In this document: positions 1 through 8,979 of the stretch, piece by piece
Numbering within the stretch: the first letter of the stretch is position 1
Layout of the letters: each line of letters starts with the position of its first letter
NCBI RefSeq assembly: GCF_019977195.1
Contig: NZ_AP024643.1
Location: 2,232,001-2,296,000, forward strand
Length of the DNA stretch: 64,000 nt
Source of the DNA: Arthrobacter sp. StoSoilA2
GTDB taxonomy: Bacteria; Actinomycetota; Actinomycetes; Actinomycetales; Micrococcaceae
Direction: 5' to 3'
Position numbers and translations under genes: made by a program
The notes under the pieces: model-generated
Seen by the model: only the letters and a program-made list of their open reading frames with translations
What the model was told of the DNA's origin: nothing
Databases searched by the model: none

Positions 1-478
1 GCGAAAAGCGCTGAAAACCGCCGACGACAAGCGTTGCGGGGTCGGGGCTGGAGACATGGAGGGTTCGCCAATGTGCGGGGCGTCGGGGGTGGTTGTGTCG
101 TTCGGGTAGCGGATCAATACAAATGACACGCTTGACTCGAAAAGTTCCCGGCTGCTTCTGACCTGCGAAAACGCGATCCATGTTTCTTGAATGGCATGGC
201 TTTCAGACCAGATCGACGGAGGGACGGCGGCCGTCTGGCCGTCGGATGCGTTGCCCGGATCTGGGGAGTTCTCCGCCGATGACCGGACTACATTGCGCCG
301 CACCGTGTAACACCTTTCCGGTGAAAACCCCGAGAACAAGGCACCGCGGCTGCTCATGGCTCCGCCCGGCCCAGGGCTCCTCGGCGCGGCTGAGCGTTGC
401 GTAACGGAACGCGAATGATGAGCCGCTGCCTGAACCCGGGTGGTAGATATGGAGTCCTGAAGTGGAATGGGGGATTCG
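1..478. other. Left-edge stretch without a confident gene
   Basis: No gene is supported here. Two forward frames are open from the window edge. One ends at a TAG at 107-109 with a plausible C-terminal peptide and the other ends at a TGA at 124-126, so the tail of an upstream gene may enter the window. I cannot identify it. The remaining short open frames have no recognisable motif or ribosome-binding site. Confidence 0.4.
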
Positions 479-2218
479 GTGAAAGCCAGACTCGTGTTTG
501 TGACATTGGCCGTGGTGGCGGCAGTTGTAGCAGCAGTTTTGGTGTGGCAGCCGTGGGCCCGGCCCGCATCATCTGCTGAGGGCTCCGTCGCGCTGGGTCC
601 AGGCTGGTCCACCACCGTGGAATTCCCGGAAGGCTCAGGACTTCGAGCTCAGGTCACGGCCAAAACTCCTACTGAAGAACAGTTGATGGCTCAGCCGTCG
701 GCAGCCACGCTCGTCGGCCTGTCAGCTTACGAGATGGACGGCGGATCGTTCCCTGATGCCGGTGCCTCGGTCAGGATGACTCTGGAGACCCCAGTGGCAC
801 AGGACCACGTCGTCGTTGCCGCCCATTGGAATGAGAACGCCAAGACCTGGGAGCCAATTCCCACGGAGCTCTCCGAGGACCGCATGACCGCAACCGCGAA
901 GGTCTCGCACTTCTCGCAGTACGGATTCTTCGACTATCTCTTCAACGCCCTGGGCCAAGTGACGGGCAACGCTGCAACGAGCGGGGTCAGCTGCGAGCAA
1001 CCGGTGCCGACCTGGGCCGACCCGCAGTTCTTCGATGACATCAACTCACCAATCCTGTGGTGCGGGGGCAAGGACGCCAACAACAGCGACATCCTGGTGG
1101 CCAAGCTAAAGATGAACCGGGACACTGCCGCGAAAGTCACAGTGGCCATCGACCCTGCCTGGGCTTGGAGTGACCTTTGGCAGGCCGGACCGACGGATCT
1201 GGCGACGATGGCAGCGGCGGCGGAGCTCCCCAAGAACCCTTTCGACAAGCGCCAATACTTGGTCCAGCCGTTCGGCGAGATGCACTTCGGTTTCAACCGG
1301 ACGGCATTGGAGGAGCTCTACTACGGCAATAGCGGCAAACCCCTGATTCAGGTGGAGACAGGCTGGTTCTATACCGCAGCGGCCACGATATGGAGCCAGA
1401 TCGGCGGGCTTGCCGGCGGGGACAGCCCCATCACCGCGATCGCCTCGACCATGGCCCTGATGGGGTGCGGCCACGAACTATTGACGATTGGGGCAAGCGG
1501 CACCGCAGTGGACGCATACCGTAAGGCCCTCGCCTGCCTGAGCACCGATCAGGCCAAGGACGCGGTCCACCGGGGAGTCAGGACACTCCTGGCCGACCGC
1601 TACCCGCACTTGTCGGCCGGATGGATCACCGTGTACGCACAGAAGATCCTGTCCAAATTCGGGCTCATCGGATTGGGGATCGGCACGGCTGGCATCAGCC
1701 TCAAGATCTTCTCTGCTATCGGCGACTCCGCATTGAACGATGATGTGCGGCAGCTCCGGTTTACTCCGTCCGTCAGTGCCATCAAGGCACGGGCGGAAAA
1801 GGCGAAATCGTCGCGCTCAGTCCCAGGGATGCCTGCAGTGCTGAAGGGAAAGTGGTGCTCCCACAGCATTCCAGGAGATTGCTTCAGCGCCAACGAGTAT
1901 TTGGCCAAGTACCCTGGGTTCCGCTTTCACAGCTCCAGCCCTGCCAGGGGAGTGCCCCAGGCAACGGACTACGTCTTGTGCCTGGAGCTCGACCTTGGAG
2001 ACAGCTGTACTACGGCCATGACGATCTACTTACGTTACTTCCCGCCCGGCGTGGCTTGGGATTGTGTGAAGATCGAGGTCGTCGGGGAGGGCTGGCCGGG
2101 GTGCAACCCGGATTACACCTCGGAGCATGATGCCTCTGAGCCTCGCGTCGTGAAGCTTCTCAACCACCAGCATGGGACAAATTATTCAGACGCCATACCG
2201 ATGTACAGCCTTGGATGA
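479..2218 (+). CDS. Membrane-anchored secreted protein of unknown function
   Basis: The predicted protein has about 579 residues and starts with a Lys/Arg-flanked hydrophobic stretch, so it is probably exported and tethered by an uncleaved signal anchor. I prefer the GTG at 479 over the ATG at 467 because GGGGGA lies five bases upstream of it. Residues of roughly 30-150 contain a beta-rich segment ending in a Trp-Glu-Pro-Ile-Pro and His-Phe-Ser pattern, reminiscent of ZU5-like domains in bacterial surface proteins. The middle is rich in Trp and Tyr, and the final third has a hydrophobic Gly-rich segment and several Cys residues that could form disulfides outside the cell. No enzyme motif is visible. 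It is separated from the next gene by about 550 bp and looks monocistronic. Function unknown; export is an inference from the N-terminus. Confidence 0.75.
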   Translation: MKARLVFVTLAVVAAVVAAVLVWQPWARPASSAEGSVALGPGWSTTVEFPEGSGLRAQVTAKTPTEEQLMAQPSAATLVGLSAYEMDGGSFPDAGASVRMTLETPVAQDHVVVAAHWNENAKTWEPIPTELSEDRMTATAKVSHFSQYGFFDYLFNALGQVTGNAATSGVSCEQPVPTWADPQFFDDINSPILWCGGKDANNSDILVAKLKMNRDTAAKVTVAIDPAWAWSDLWQAGPTDLATMAAAAELPKNPFDKRQYLVQPFGEMHFGFNRTALEELYYGNSGKPLIQVETGWFYTAAATIWSQIGGLAGGDSPITAIASTMALMGCGHELLTIGASGTAVDAYRKALACLSTDQAKDAVHRGVRTLLADRYPHLSAGWITVYAQKILSKFGLIGLGIGTAGISLKIFSAIGDSALNDDVRQLRFTPSVSAIKARAEKAKSSRSVPGMPAVLKGKWCSHSIPGDCFSANEYLAKYPGFRFHSSSPARGVPQATDYVLCLELDLGDSCTTAMTIYLRYFPPGVAWDCVKIEVVGEGWPGCNPDYTSEHDASEPRVVKLLNHQHGTNYSDAIPMYSLG

Positions 2219-2774
2219 AGCGGCTGTGCGTCCAACAGCGCCGCGGCAGTCCGGGCAGGCCCTGAGGTGATTCAGCGGGGACTGAGTTCCATCGGCTGGG
2301 CACGTTTGTTGCGGCGGCGCCCGCGCCAACTTCCGTTCCTCCAAGAAGCTGATGATGACTCATCCCTGGACCGGCTGAAAGCGGCATAGCAAACGACCCA
2401 GAGTCCACCCACTAGCGCAGCCACGGTTTTCAGCCAGACTTCTTTACTGGCTTTGGCTAGGTTCTCGTATGCGCCTCCAGAGATGTTGGACTAGGTGGCG
2501 CCGGACTCTGAAGCCACCGCCTATCATGGCAAGTATCCATTTCGCGAAAGCGTCAAGGCTTGATTCGCATGCGTTGGTTGGAACCGGCGGGGGCGACCAC
2601 CGACGATGTCGGCACATGACATGGACTGCACCCGGCGTGGACCTTTCGTCTCCCAAGGTCCATGGTTGACACCCATCAAGCGGCGGACATGACCGCAGGT
2701 GGACCCGCCGCCACGAGGGCAGCTCTTTGAAGAGTCAACGCGAGTCCTTGACCTCCGCCTGAGCCGCCCATAGC
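2219..2774. other. Intergenic stretch, no gene seen
   Basis: About 550 bases between the secreted protein and the ATPase gene. Short open frames exist on both strands, but none has a ribosome-binding site or a recognisable motif. The promoter of the downstream ATPase-pentapeptide pair should lie here; I could not single out a convincing hexamer pair. Confidence 0.4.
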
Positions 2775-5195
2775 ATGAACCCACTATCGCCTAACCGGTG
2801 CGATGTGGGCATATTTGGGGTGTCGGTGAATCGCAATATTGTAGGCGGCTTGTACGGCCGAGACGCGGAGTTGGCGCAGATCAGCAGGACTCTCGAACGC
2901 GTGAGCAGACGAGAAACCAGTCCCGCGGGAGCGGTGATCATGCTCAGCGGGGTTAGCGGGGCGGGAAAGTCGGCACTTGCCGAAGCGGTGTTGGAGGCAG
3001 CGGAACAACTGGGCTACGACTGCGTCCGCACGGCATGCGAACCTTTCCACGAGGGGATGAGCTATTTCCCGGTGCGAGAACTCGTACGGCAGATGGCGGG
3101 GGGCCGGCCCGTGGGAGAACTAGTCGCCGAGCAGTTCGGATCCGGTTCGTCCGAGGTCGAGATGGCGGCCGTGAGCGAATCAATTTCTGCTGATCCAGCG
3201 AGCCGAAGAGAAGCCATCGTTGCCACTTTCACTAACGTGATCATGGGTGACTACCGCAAAACCGGATCTCCGCCGAGGCTACTGTTCATCGATGACCTCG
3301 AACACTTGGACGTTGGGAGCGCTGACGCGCTGATCTGCTTGGTCTCGCGCCTCAATGAAGGTCCCGTCGTCATCCTCGGGGCATTTCGCTCCGACCGGGT
3401 AGCGGAACCCACGCACCCCGTCCGTCCTGTCATCGCTTCGGCACGACGTATGGAAGGCATCTACCAGAATCACGAGATCCGGGGGTTCGACGTCGTGGGC
3501 TTCGGGTCGCTCGTGGAATCATTACTCGGCGGTCCCGCTAAACTACCGGAGACGGTCACCATGAAGCTTTACGAAGAGACTGAGGGAAATCCGCTCTTTA
3601 CCCGTGAGCTGATCCGAATGCTCTGCTCTCCCGACCCAAGGTCCGGTCGGGTTTCGCTGAGTCAAGTCGACGATGTCTGGTTGTTCGATGGGGACATTGG
3701 GTCCTGGGACATCCCTGACTCCGTGGAAGAGGTTATTGCCTCTCGATTGAACCTGCTCGACGTCGAAGAGAGGCACGAACTCGAACTAGCCGCAGTCGTC
3801 GGACGACGGTTTGCTTTTGCGGTTCTTCACGGCTTGATGGAGGCAGGCGAGGACGAACTCCTGCGTGACATGGAGAAGTTCCTCGACGTGGACTTAATTC
3901 GTGAGCTGCAGTCGAGTGACGAGTCCTTCGAATTCTCACATGGCAAGATCCGTGACGTGCTCTACGGACAGCTAAGTGGACTGCGGAAGCGTCGTTTGCA
4001 CGCCCAGGTTGCCGGCGTCATCTCCAATCTGCGGGCGAGCTCCAACGAGGACTGGGACGCCTTGATCGGAGAGCACTTGTATCTGGCCGCCAAGTACGCA
4101 GATGCTTTCCCGTACCTGATTAGGGCGGCCCGCAACGCGCAAGCCACGGGAGCTTCCGCTGAGGCAGCGGCGCTATTTGGAAAAGCGCTGGAGTCATCGG
4201 ATGGAGTCGTGTTCGACGGGGACGACTCGAGGGCTTCGATTCAGCTCGAGCTCGTCAACGCGTACATAAGTGCGAGCGAGGTTGCAAAGGCTGGACGTTT
4301 GCTTGCGCAGCTGACCGGTGCGGCCAATCCCTCCTCGATCAGGACTGTTGCGCTTGACTTGCTGGGCGATGTGCTCCTGTTCGAGGGTGAGATAGACCAG
4401 GCCCTCGTCGCCTATGAAGAGAGTCGCCGACTCGCAGAGGCCCTCGACGACACCGAAGCTCTATGTGAAGTGCTATGTGATTTGGCCGAATTACACGGCC
4501 GCCAGTACGAACGACAGGCGGGAATCGCACCAGCCATCGCTGAGAATCATCGGATCCAGTACGTCACACACGTTGATGAAGCGTTTGCCATGCGCGCAGA
4601 CCTCGCGCCCGGCCCCCTGCGGGCTCGGGCGCTTCGGAATAAGGCGAAGCTGTCTCGTGTATCCGGCGACCTCGCCGTGGCGGAGAGCCTTTACCGGCAG
4701 GCTATCGACACCGTTGACGGCCGCGTTGCGAGTCACCGCTTTCTTGTACCCTACGCGAAGACCCTTCGTCGGGCGGGCAAAGCGAAGGAGGCGCTCGACC
4801 ACATCGAGCGCGTAATCTCGTGGAGCACTCAGGTCGGTTCTGCTCGATCCCAGGCGATCGGTTGGCAGTACAAGGCGACCTTCCTCATGACTCTCGCCAA
4901 GGATGAAAAATCCTTCTCGGAAGCGAACGCGGCCGCCGAGCGTGCTTTGCATGGGCATCGATCAATTGGCTACGCGCAGGGCATCCGCGAGACTGAGATC
5001 GTGCTTGGGGAGATCGCATTGAGAACCGGGGACCTCCTGCGGGCTCTTGAGTGGTTCACCTCAGCAGCTGACGCACGTGGTCTTGCGAGCAACGAACTCC
5101 TGGAGGTAATCGCGATCGAGCTCGACGCCAACGGAGAGGAAGATCGAGCGGCCCTGATCCGGGATTCAGTCGAGGCCGAGGCAGCAACTGCATGA
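2775..5195 (+). CDS. AAA-type ATPase with helical (TPR-like) C-terminal repeats
   Basis: A protein of about 806 residues. A Walker A motif GVSGAGKS is at residues 59-66 and a Walker B LLFIDDLE near 169-176, after a Leu-Tyr-Gly-Arg-Asp signature that opens many STAND/AAA_16 ATPase domains. Residues beyond about 400 are alpha-helical, with Ala- and Leu-rich repeats resembling the TPR arrays of MalT-like and cyclase-associated ATPases. No cyclase or HTH domain is present, so the signalling output is missing or supplied by a partner. The stop codon overlaps the start of the membrane pentapeptide-repeat gene (ATGA), implying translational coupling. The ATG at 2775 lacks a ribosome-binding site. 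A GTG at 2826, five bases after GGGG and just before the conserved domain, may be the true start. Role inferred: ATP-dependent signal or stress sensor. Confidence 0.8.
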   Translation: MNPLSPNRCDVGIFGVSVNRNIVGGLYGRDAELAQISRTLERVSRRETSPAGAVIMLSGVSGAGKSALAEAVLEAAEQLGYDCVRTACEPFHEGMSYFPVRELVRQMAGGRPVGELVAEQFGSGSSEVEMAAVSESISADPASRREAIVATFTNVIMGDYRKTGSPPRLLFIDDLEHLDVGSADALICLVSRLNEGPVVILGAFRSDRVAEPTHPVRPVIASARRMEGIYQNHEIRGFDVVGFGSLVESLLGGPAKLPETVTMKLYEETEGNPLFTRELIRMLCSPDPRSGRVSLSQVDDVWLFDGDIGSWDIPDSVEEVIASRLNLLDVEERHELELAAVVGRRFAFAVLHGLMEAGEDELLRDMEKFLDVDLIRELQSSDESFEFSHGKIRDVLYGQLSGLRKRRLHAQVAGVISNLRASSNEDWDALIGEHLYLAAKYADAFPYLIRAARNAQATGASAEAAALFGKALESSDGVVFDGDDSRASIQLELVNAYISASEVAKAGRLLAQLTGAANPSSIRTVALDLLGDVLLFEGEIDQALVAYEESRRLAEALDDTEALCEVLCDLAELHGRQYERQAGIAPAIAENHRIQYVTHVDEAFAMRADLAPGPLRARALRNKAKLSRVSGDLAVAESLYRQAIDTVDGRVASHRFLVPYAKTLRRAGKAKEALDHIERVISWSTQVGSARSQAIGWQYKATFLMTLAKDEKSFSEANAAAERALHGHRSIGYAQGIRETEIVLGEIALRTGDLLRALEWFTSAADARGLASNELLEVIAIELDANGEEDRAALIRDSVEAEAATA

Positions 5196-6079
5196 GGCGT
5201 CTCTGGTCCAGGCTCCAATCGACGAGCCTGCCCGCGCTTGTCCTTATCGCTGTAATCTTTAGCGTCGGAATCATAATGTGGGTTCTAGGTCCAAGCGAAG
5301 GCAACAAATACTCCGATCTAGGAATCAATCTCGGCGTCGGCGCGCTGCTTGGTGTGGCCGTTCTGTATGTCGAGGCGGTGGTCGGCCGGGCCGATGCGGA
5401 ACGTGAGCGCCGACTGGCTGAGGAGCAGCGGTTCGTCCAGACGCTCATCGCCGCCGCTGACTTGACTGAGATCCGTATCCCTGGCAGGAGCCTTGCCGGG
5501 ATCATCCTCGCCGCACGCGATCTTAGCGGTGGCGATCTCACTTCGACCGACCTCACACGCGCAGACCTCCGCAAAGCAAACCTATCGAGGGCAGATCTGA
5601 GCGGTTCTTGTGCCGCCGGCCTCAACCTGCACGGTGCGACTGTGGACGCGCTCAAGGCGAGGAACGTGGACTGGACGGGTGCAAACCTCTCGCGCCTGGC
5701 TGGCTCGGATGCCGACTTCACCGAAGCTCGGATCATGGACTCCTCCTTCGTGGACATCCGGCTTCCACGAGCGCTGCTTGACCGAGCAGTTTTGGAACGA
5801 GCGGACATGCGCCGCGCCGACCTATCGGATTGCTGTGGCAGCGCCGTCATTCTTCGAGGGACGGATCTGCGGGCCGCCAGCTTGCGGGGAGGCCGGCTAA
5901 TAGACGCGGACCTGCGCGATGTTGACTTGCGCGCCGCGGACCTGCGAAACGCCACCTTCGAGTCTCCCGACCTACGCGGCACCGACCTGCGTGACTGCAA
6001 CGTCGAGGGGCTTGTGCTGCGGGAACCGATCGTCGACGATCGGACCCGGTTGCCCGTTTCTGCCCCACACCTGACCTGA
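5192..6079 (+). CDS. Membrane-anchored pentapeptide-repeat protein
   Basis: A protein of 295 residues. Two hydrophobic segments at about residues 9-30 and 43-62 form a membrane hairpin. A short charged Arg/Glu helix (about 64-80) follows. From residue 110 onward the protein is a run of A(D/N)LXX pentapeptides such as RADLR, RADLS and RAADLR, predicting a right-handed quadrilateral beta-helix facing the cytoplasm. The array is interrupted once in the middle. Its start overlaps the stop of the upstream ATPase gene by four bases, so the two are almost certainly co-translated. Pentapeptide-repeat proteins include gyrase-protecting DNA mimics, but the membrane anchor points to a scaffold or partner for the ATPase. 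Function otherwise unknown. Confidence 0.85.
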   Translation: MRRLWSRLQSTSLPALVLIAVIFSVGIIMWVLGPSEGNKYSDLGINLGVGALLGVAVLYVEAVVGRADAERERRLAEEQRFVQTLIAAADLTEIRIPGRSLAGIILAARDLSGGDLTSTDLTRADLRKANLSRADLSGSCAAGLNLHGATVDALKARNVDWTGANLSRLAGSDADFTEARIMDSSFVDIRLPRALLDRAVLERADMRRADLSDCCGSAVILRGTDLRAASLRGGRLIDADLRDVDLRAADLRNATFESPDLRGTDLRDCNVEGLVLREPIVDDRTRLPVSAPHLT

Positions 6080-6109
6080 TCGTTCACACCTCACGAGGAG
6101 ACCCAAGAC

Positions 6110-6919
6110 ATGGCCATGTTCTGCACAGACATCGACGGCACATTGCTCAACCCAGACCGAACACTATCTCTGCGCACTATCCGCGCTGTCAGGGCCATCC
6201 GGGCCGCAGGGCACTCTTTCGTGCTCTGTTCTTCGCGCATGCCGGAGTCGATGCGGATCCTCGAGCGGCTGTACGACGGTGCCGACGAGCCGTTGATTGC
6301 CTACAATGGCGGACTCGTGCTGTCCCGCTCGGGCAAAGCTGTGCACGATATCGCCATCGCACCGGAGCACGCTCGGAGGATCGCCGAATACTGCTCAGGC
6401 GTTGACCTGCACGCAAGCTTCTTCGCTGGTGAGGATTGGCACGTCTGGGGCGATGATCCGTGGACCGCTCGTGAAATCAACAACACGGGGGTTTCGCCGC
6501 ACTCGATGTCGTCGAAGAAATACATCTCCTCTGGTCGGGTGGATGCACATCCGCCGCACAAGGTCATGTGCATGGGTGAGCAGTCGCTGGTAGATGGGAT
6601 CGAGGCGCTCCTTAGCACAGAGCCCGGTGTCGTAACGTACCGTTCGAAAGACACCTACCTCGAGATCGCCAACTCGACTTGTTCGAAAGGACTTGGTGTC
6701 GAGGCTGCGGCAGAAGAGCTTGGTTATGACAAGAGCGACTGCTACTTTTTCGGCGACAACTACAATGACATCCCGGCCTTCGCCGCCGTGGGAACTTCCA
6801 TCGCGGTCGCGAACGGCAAACAGGCTGTGCTGGACGCGGCGACGGTCACCACCGCGCGCCATCACGATGACGGTGTCGCAGCGTACCTCGAGACGTGGCT
6901 CGCAGCGGCCAGCGCGTGA
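6110..6919 (+). CDS. HAD-superfamily phosphatase, Cof type (IIB cap)
   Basis: A protein of 269 residues with the full HAD motif set. D7-x-D9-G-T is the nucleophile motif, a Lys-Gly motif lies near residue 195, and GDNYND at 215-220 supplies the Mg2+ aspartates. The cap placement and length fit the Cof/YidA sugar-phosphatase group. GAGGAG lies a short distance upstream of the ATG. The gene overlaps the following PfkB kinase by four bases (GTGA), so the two are one translational unit. Such pairs commonly handle phosphosugars, with the phosphatase acting on sugar phosphates or on side products of the kinase. The exact substrate cannot be read from sequence. Confidence 0.9.
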   Translation: MAMFCTDIDGTLLNPDRTLSLRTIRAVRAIRAAGHSFVLCSSRMPESMRILERLYDGADEPLIAYNGGLVLSRSGKAVHDIAIAPEHARRIAEYCSGVDLHASFFAGEDWHVWGDDPWTAREINNTGVSPHSMSSKKYISSGRVDAHPPHKVMCMGEQSLVDGIEALLSTEPGVVTYRSKDTYLEIANSTCSKGLGVEAAAEELGYDKSDCYFFGDNYNDIPAFAAVGTSIAVANGKQAVLDAATVTTARHHDDGVAAYLETWLAAASA

Positions 6920-7860
6920 TCCGCACGGTAACCCTTAGCCCAGGATTTGACCACGAGGTACATGTTGACCGCATCGATCCTGGTGAGGTTGGTCGGGTGA
7001 TGTCGTGGCGTGTTCACGCTGCAGGCAAGGGAATGAATGTGGCGCGCTTCGTCAGGACCCTCGGAGCGGAAGCGCACGCGTACTCCCTGGTCGGTGATCT
7101 CGACGAGGGGAGGTTCCGAGAAGCGGCGGCCGCTGACGGCGTTCACGTCGACACTTTTGCTGTTCCGGGCCTGACACGAGATAACCTCACGCTTACGAGT
7201 GAAGCTTTGGGCGCGATGGCGGGGCACGCGAGCGGACCGCGACTCGGCCCAGTCTCGTCGGAAGTAGTTGATCGGCTGCTTTCAAGGCTGCTTCGCGACG
7301 TGAGTCCTGGCGATATCGTGGTCTTGAGCGGCGCGATCCCAGACGGTCTGGACGTTGACACATGGGCTCGCATGGCACACTCTGTCGTGGCCGCTGGCGG
7401 CTCTGTCGTTGTCGACGGGCAGGGGGCTGCCCTTGTCGAGGCTGTACGCACGGGTGTCGTGGCGATGGCAAAGCCAAATGAGCATGAGGCGGGCGCGATT
7501 CCTGGTGTGCGAGTCGATGACCCACTCTTGTCACGAGCGATGGCCGGGCTGCGTTGGATGGCGTCACACGGCGTCGACGAGCCCGTCGTATCCCTAGGGG
7601 TGCGCGGGATTGTCCACCGTTGCGATCACGCGATAATGCTCACGAGTTGTCCGGTCGCTGAGGCGCGGGTAGCTGTTGCGGCCGGTGACGCGTTCGTCGC
7701 GGGGTATTGCCTGGGAGCGTCCGGACAAGGGCCAATGAAGTTGAAGCCGATCGATCTTGCTGTCGCCGCAGCATCCGCTCAAGTGGCCGGCGATGCAGGG
7801 TTGAGGTCGACCCACGAGCGAATCGAGTCAATCGACAGTGCCGTGCTTGACTCGCTCTAA
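6916..7860 (+). CDS. PfkB-family sugar kinase (1-phosphofructokinase/tagatose-6-phosphate kinase type)
   Basis: A protein of about 314 residues. I start it at the GTG overlapping the HAD stop codon, because the product then begins V-I-R-T-V-T-L-S-P-G-F-D, matching the N-terminus of 1-phosphofructokinases (TVTLNPALD). AGKGMN near residues 36-41 is the sugar-binding signature, and AAGDAF at 255-260 contains the catalytic Asp258 of the C-terminal PfkB signature. The usual first Gly of GAGD is Ala here, a tolerated change. It would phosphorylate a ketohexose phosphate in the cytoplasm. No PTS gene is in view, so the source of the substrate is unknown. Confidence 0.87.
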   Translation: MIRTVTLSPGFDHEVHVDRIDPGEVGRVMSWRVHAAGKGMNVARFVRTLGAEAHAYSLVGDLDEGRFREAAAADGVHVDTFAVPGLTRDNLTLTSEALGAMAGHASGPRLGPVSSEVVDRLLSRLLRDVSPGDIVVLSGAIPDGLDVDTWARMAHSVVAAGGSVVVDGQGAALVEAVRTGVVAMAKPNEHEAGAIPGVRVDDPLLSRAMAGLRWMASHGVDEPVVSLGVRGIVHRCDHAIMLTSCPVAEARVAVAAGDAFVAGYCLGASGQGPMKLKPIDLAVAAASAQVAGDAGLRSTHERIESIDSAVLDSL

Positions 7861-7989
7861 GAGGGTGTAGTGACAGCGGTTTCATGGCTGGGCATGTTGA
7901 GCCGTTGGCCTGGACGCCGGTCCCGCTTCCTGGAACGGTCGGCCTCCGGCTGCTGGCGCGGCGGGAATACTGGAGTATGCCTGCGCCTG

Positions 7990-8505
7990 GCTTCGTGCCA
8001 AACGCCTGCTTCCGGTGACTTGGACAAGAATTCTGCGCTGGCACTCGTTGAGCAGCTTCTGGTTGACGTTCGTGATGAAACGTGGACCTTGTGGCTGAAG
8101 TCCGAGTATAATGGCCAGGCGCTGGACCCCTGGCGCAGCGAATGGTATTTCGGAAGCCCGGCAAAGGGGGGCTAAGCATAAAGCCAGGAGAACGTGTTTA
8201 TCTCTGCTGAGACGAGAGACTGCTACGCGGTCGTCGAAGTGACGTAATATCCAGAGTTCCTGCCGACGACTACCGTGCCGGGCGATGAAGCTGACCGCTG
8301 GCCATGGGTGAGCCGGACAACACCTCGATTCGTGCCGGATGAATTGCTTGAGTTCAAAGCAAGCGAGCTCGTTCGTAGCGGCGGTGGTCTGCAGAACGGT
8401 CACATGAGGCTAAAGTTCGCCCAGTTCTCGTACGGTTTTCGTTCACTCGCCAGGCTCGTGGCGGACTTAGGCCGACAAATGTGGGCTCATCCGCCGGGTT
8501 CATAG
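7990..8505 (+). pseudogene. Possible decayed EVE/PUA-like domain gene
   Basis: Translating the forward strand in two frames gives protein-like text that is interrupted by stops. Around 8040-8175 there is a stretch containing ETWTLWLKSEYNGQALDPW. From about 8190 there is VFISAETRDCYAVVEVT, then a stop at 8246, then YPEFLPTT and a run rich in DRWPWVSRTTPRFV, continuing to 8505. Order and spacing recall EVE-type nucleic-acid-binding domains. There are a stop and at least one frame change, so if real it is broken. This is a weak call from pattern memory only. Confidence 0.3.
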
Positions 8506-8713
8506 CTACGCGGTTTGTGCGTCAGGGAACTACAGGAGCGCTGTGCCTGACGGTGCGTCGTTATAGCACCGAGCTCCGCTGAACTCCATCTAGGCAAATC
8601 CTTGTCTCTGTCTAGTGAACCCACGGTTGGCTGAGGCAGCCCGTCGGGCTTCCGATGGGCACTCAGGTTGCTGATCTCTGTCATGAAGGATATGAAAGGA
8701 GGTGAATCGATTG

Positions 8714-8911
8714 ATGGAAATTGCTGTGTGGTTGCCCACCGGGAACATGGTGCTTTCGCTCGAACTTTTATGCCCAGCTACAGCCTTGGGGGTGGTCGCG
8801 GCTGAGCAAAAAAGAAGTGTGAACAATGTCCACGCTTTTCACCTCAGACTGGGTCGTACAGCCGCCGGACTGGCCCGGATTCCGCATGTTTCCGCGACTT
8901 CCCAGCAATAA
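8714..8911 (+). CDS. Small ORF with a near-ideal Shine-Dalgarno, running into the repeat
   Basis: AAAGGAGGTGA at 8695-8705 is almost a perfect anti-16S match, about 11 bases before an ATG at 8714. The resulting 65-residue frame has a hydrophobic start (MEIAVWLPTGNMVLSLELL) and then crosses into the 505-bp repeat element that begins at 8817. The original protein may therefore have been longer and was cut by the repeat, or this is a leader peptide. No family is recognised. Confidence 0.3.
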   Translation: MEIAVWLPTGNMVLSLELLCPATALGVVAAEQKRSVNNVHAFHLRLGRTAAGLARIPHVSATSQQ

Positions 8912-8924
8912 CAAGGCCAAGAAT

Positions 8925-8953
8925 CGCGTTCGAGTCCCACCTCGGGCACGGCA
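8925..8953 (+). other. tRNA 3'-end-like segment inside repeat copy 1
   Basis: The sequence GCGTTCGAGTCCCACCTCGG followed by GCACGGC looks like the T-loop (TTCGAGT) and acceptor 3' strand of a tRNA. The left side of the T stem does not pair, and no D or anticodon arm is present upstream. It is a fragment, not a working tRNA gene. The same segment is in repeat copy 2. Confidence 0.5.
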
Positions 8954-8955
8954 TA

Positions 8956-8979
8956 CCCCCTCGTCAGAGGGGGTTTTTG
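8956..8979 (+). terminator. Rho-independent terminator in repeat copy 1
   Basis: CCCCCT and AGGGGG arms around a CGTCAG loop are followed directly by TTTTT. It lies just after the tRNA-3'-end-like segment, as terminators do behind real tRNA genes. Confidence 0.7.

Noticed and set aside
5056..6087. 343-codon minus-strand frame opposite the pentapeptide-repeat gene
   Set aside because: It is an Arg/Ser-rich antisense shadow; the plus-strand frame has clear membrane segments and pentapeptides.
8900..8953. Possible complete tRNA gene
   Set aside because: Only the T-loop and acceptor-like 3' part is present; the D and anticodon arms and T-stem pairing are missing, and the segment is part of a dispersed repeat.
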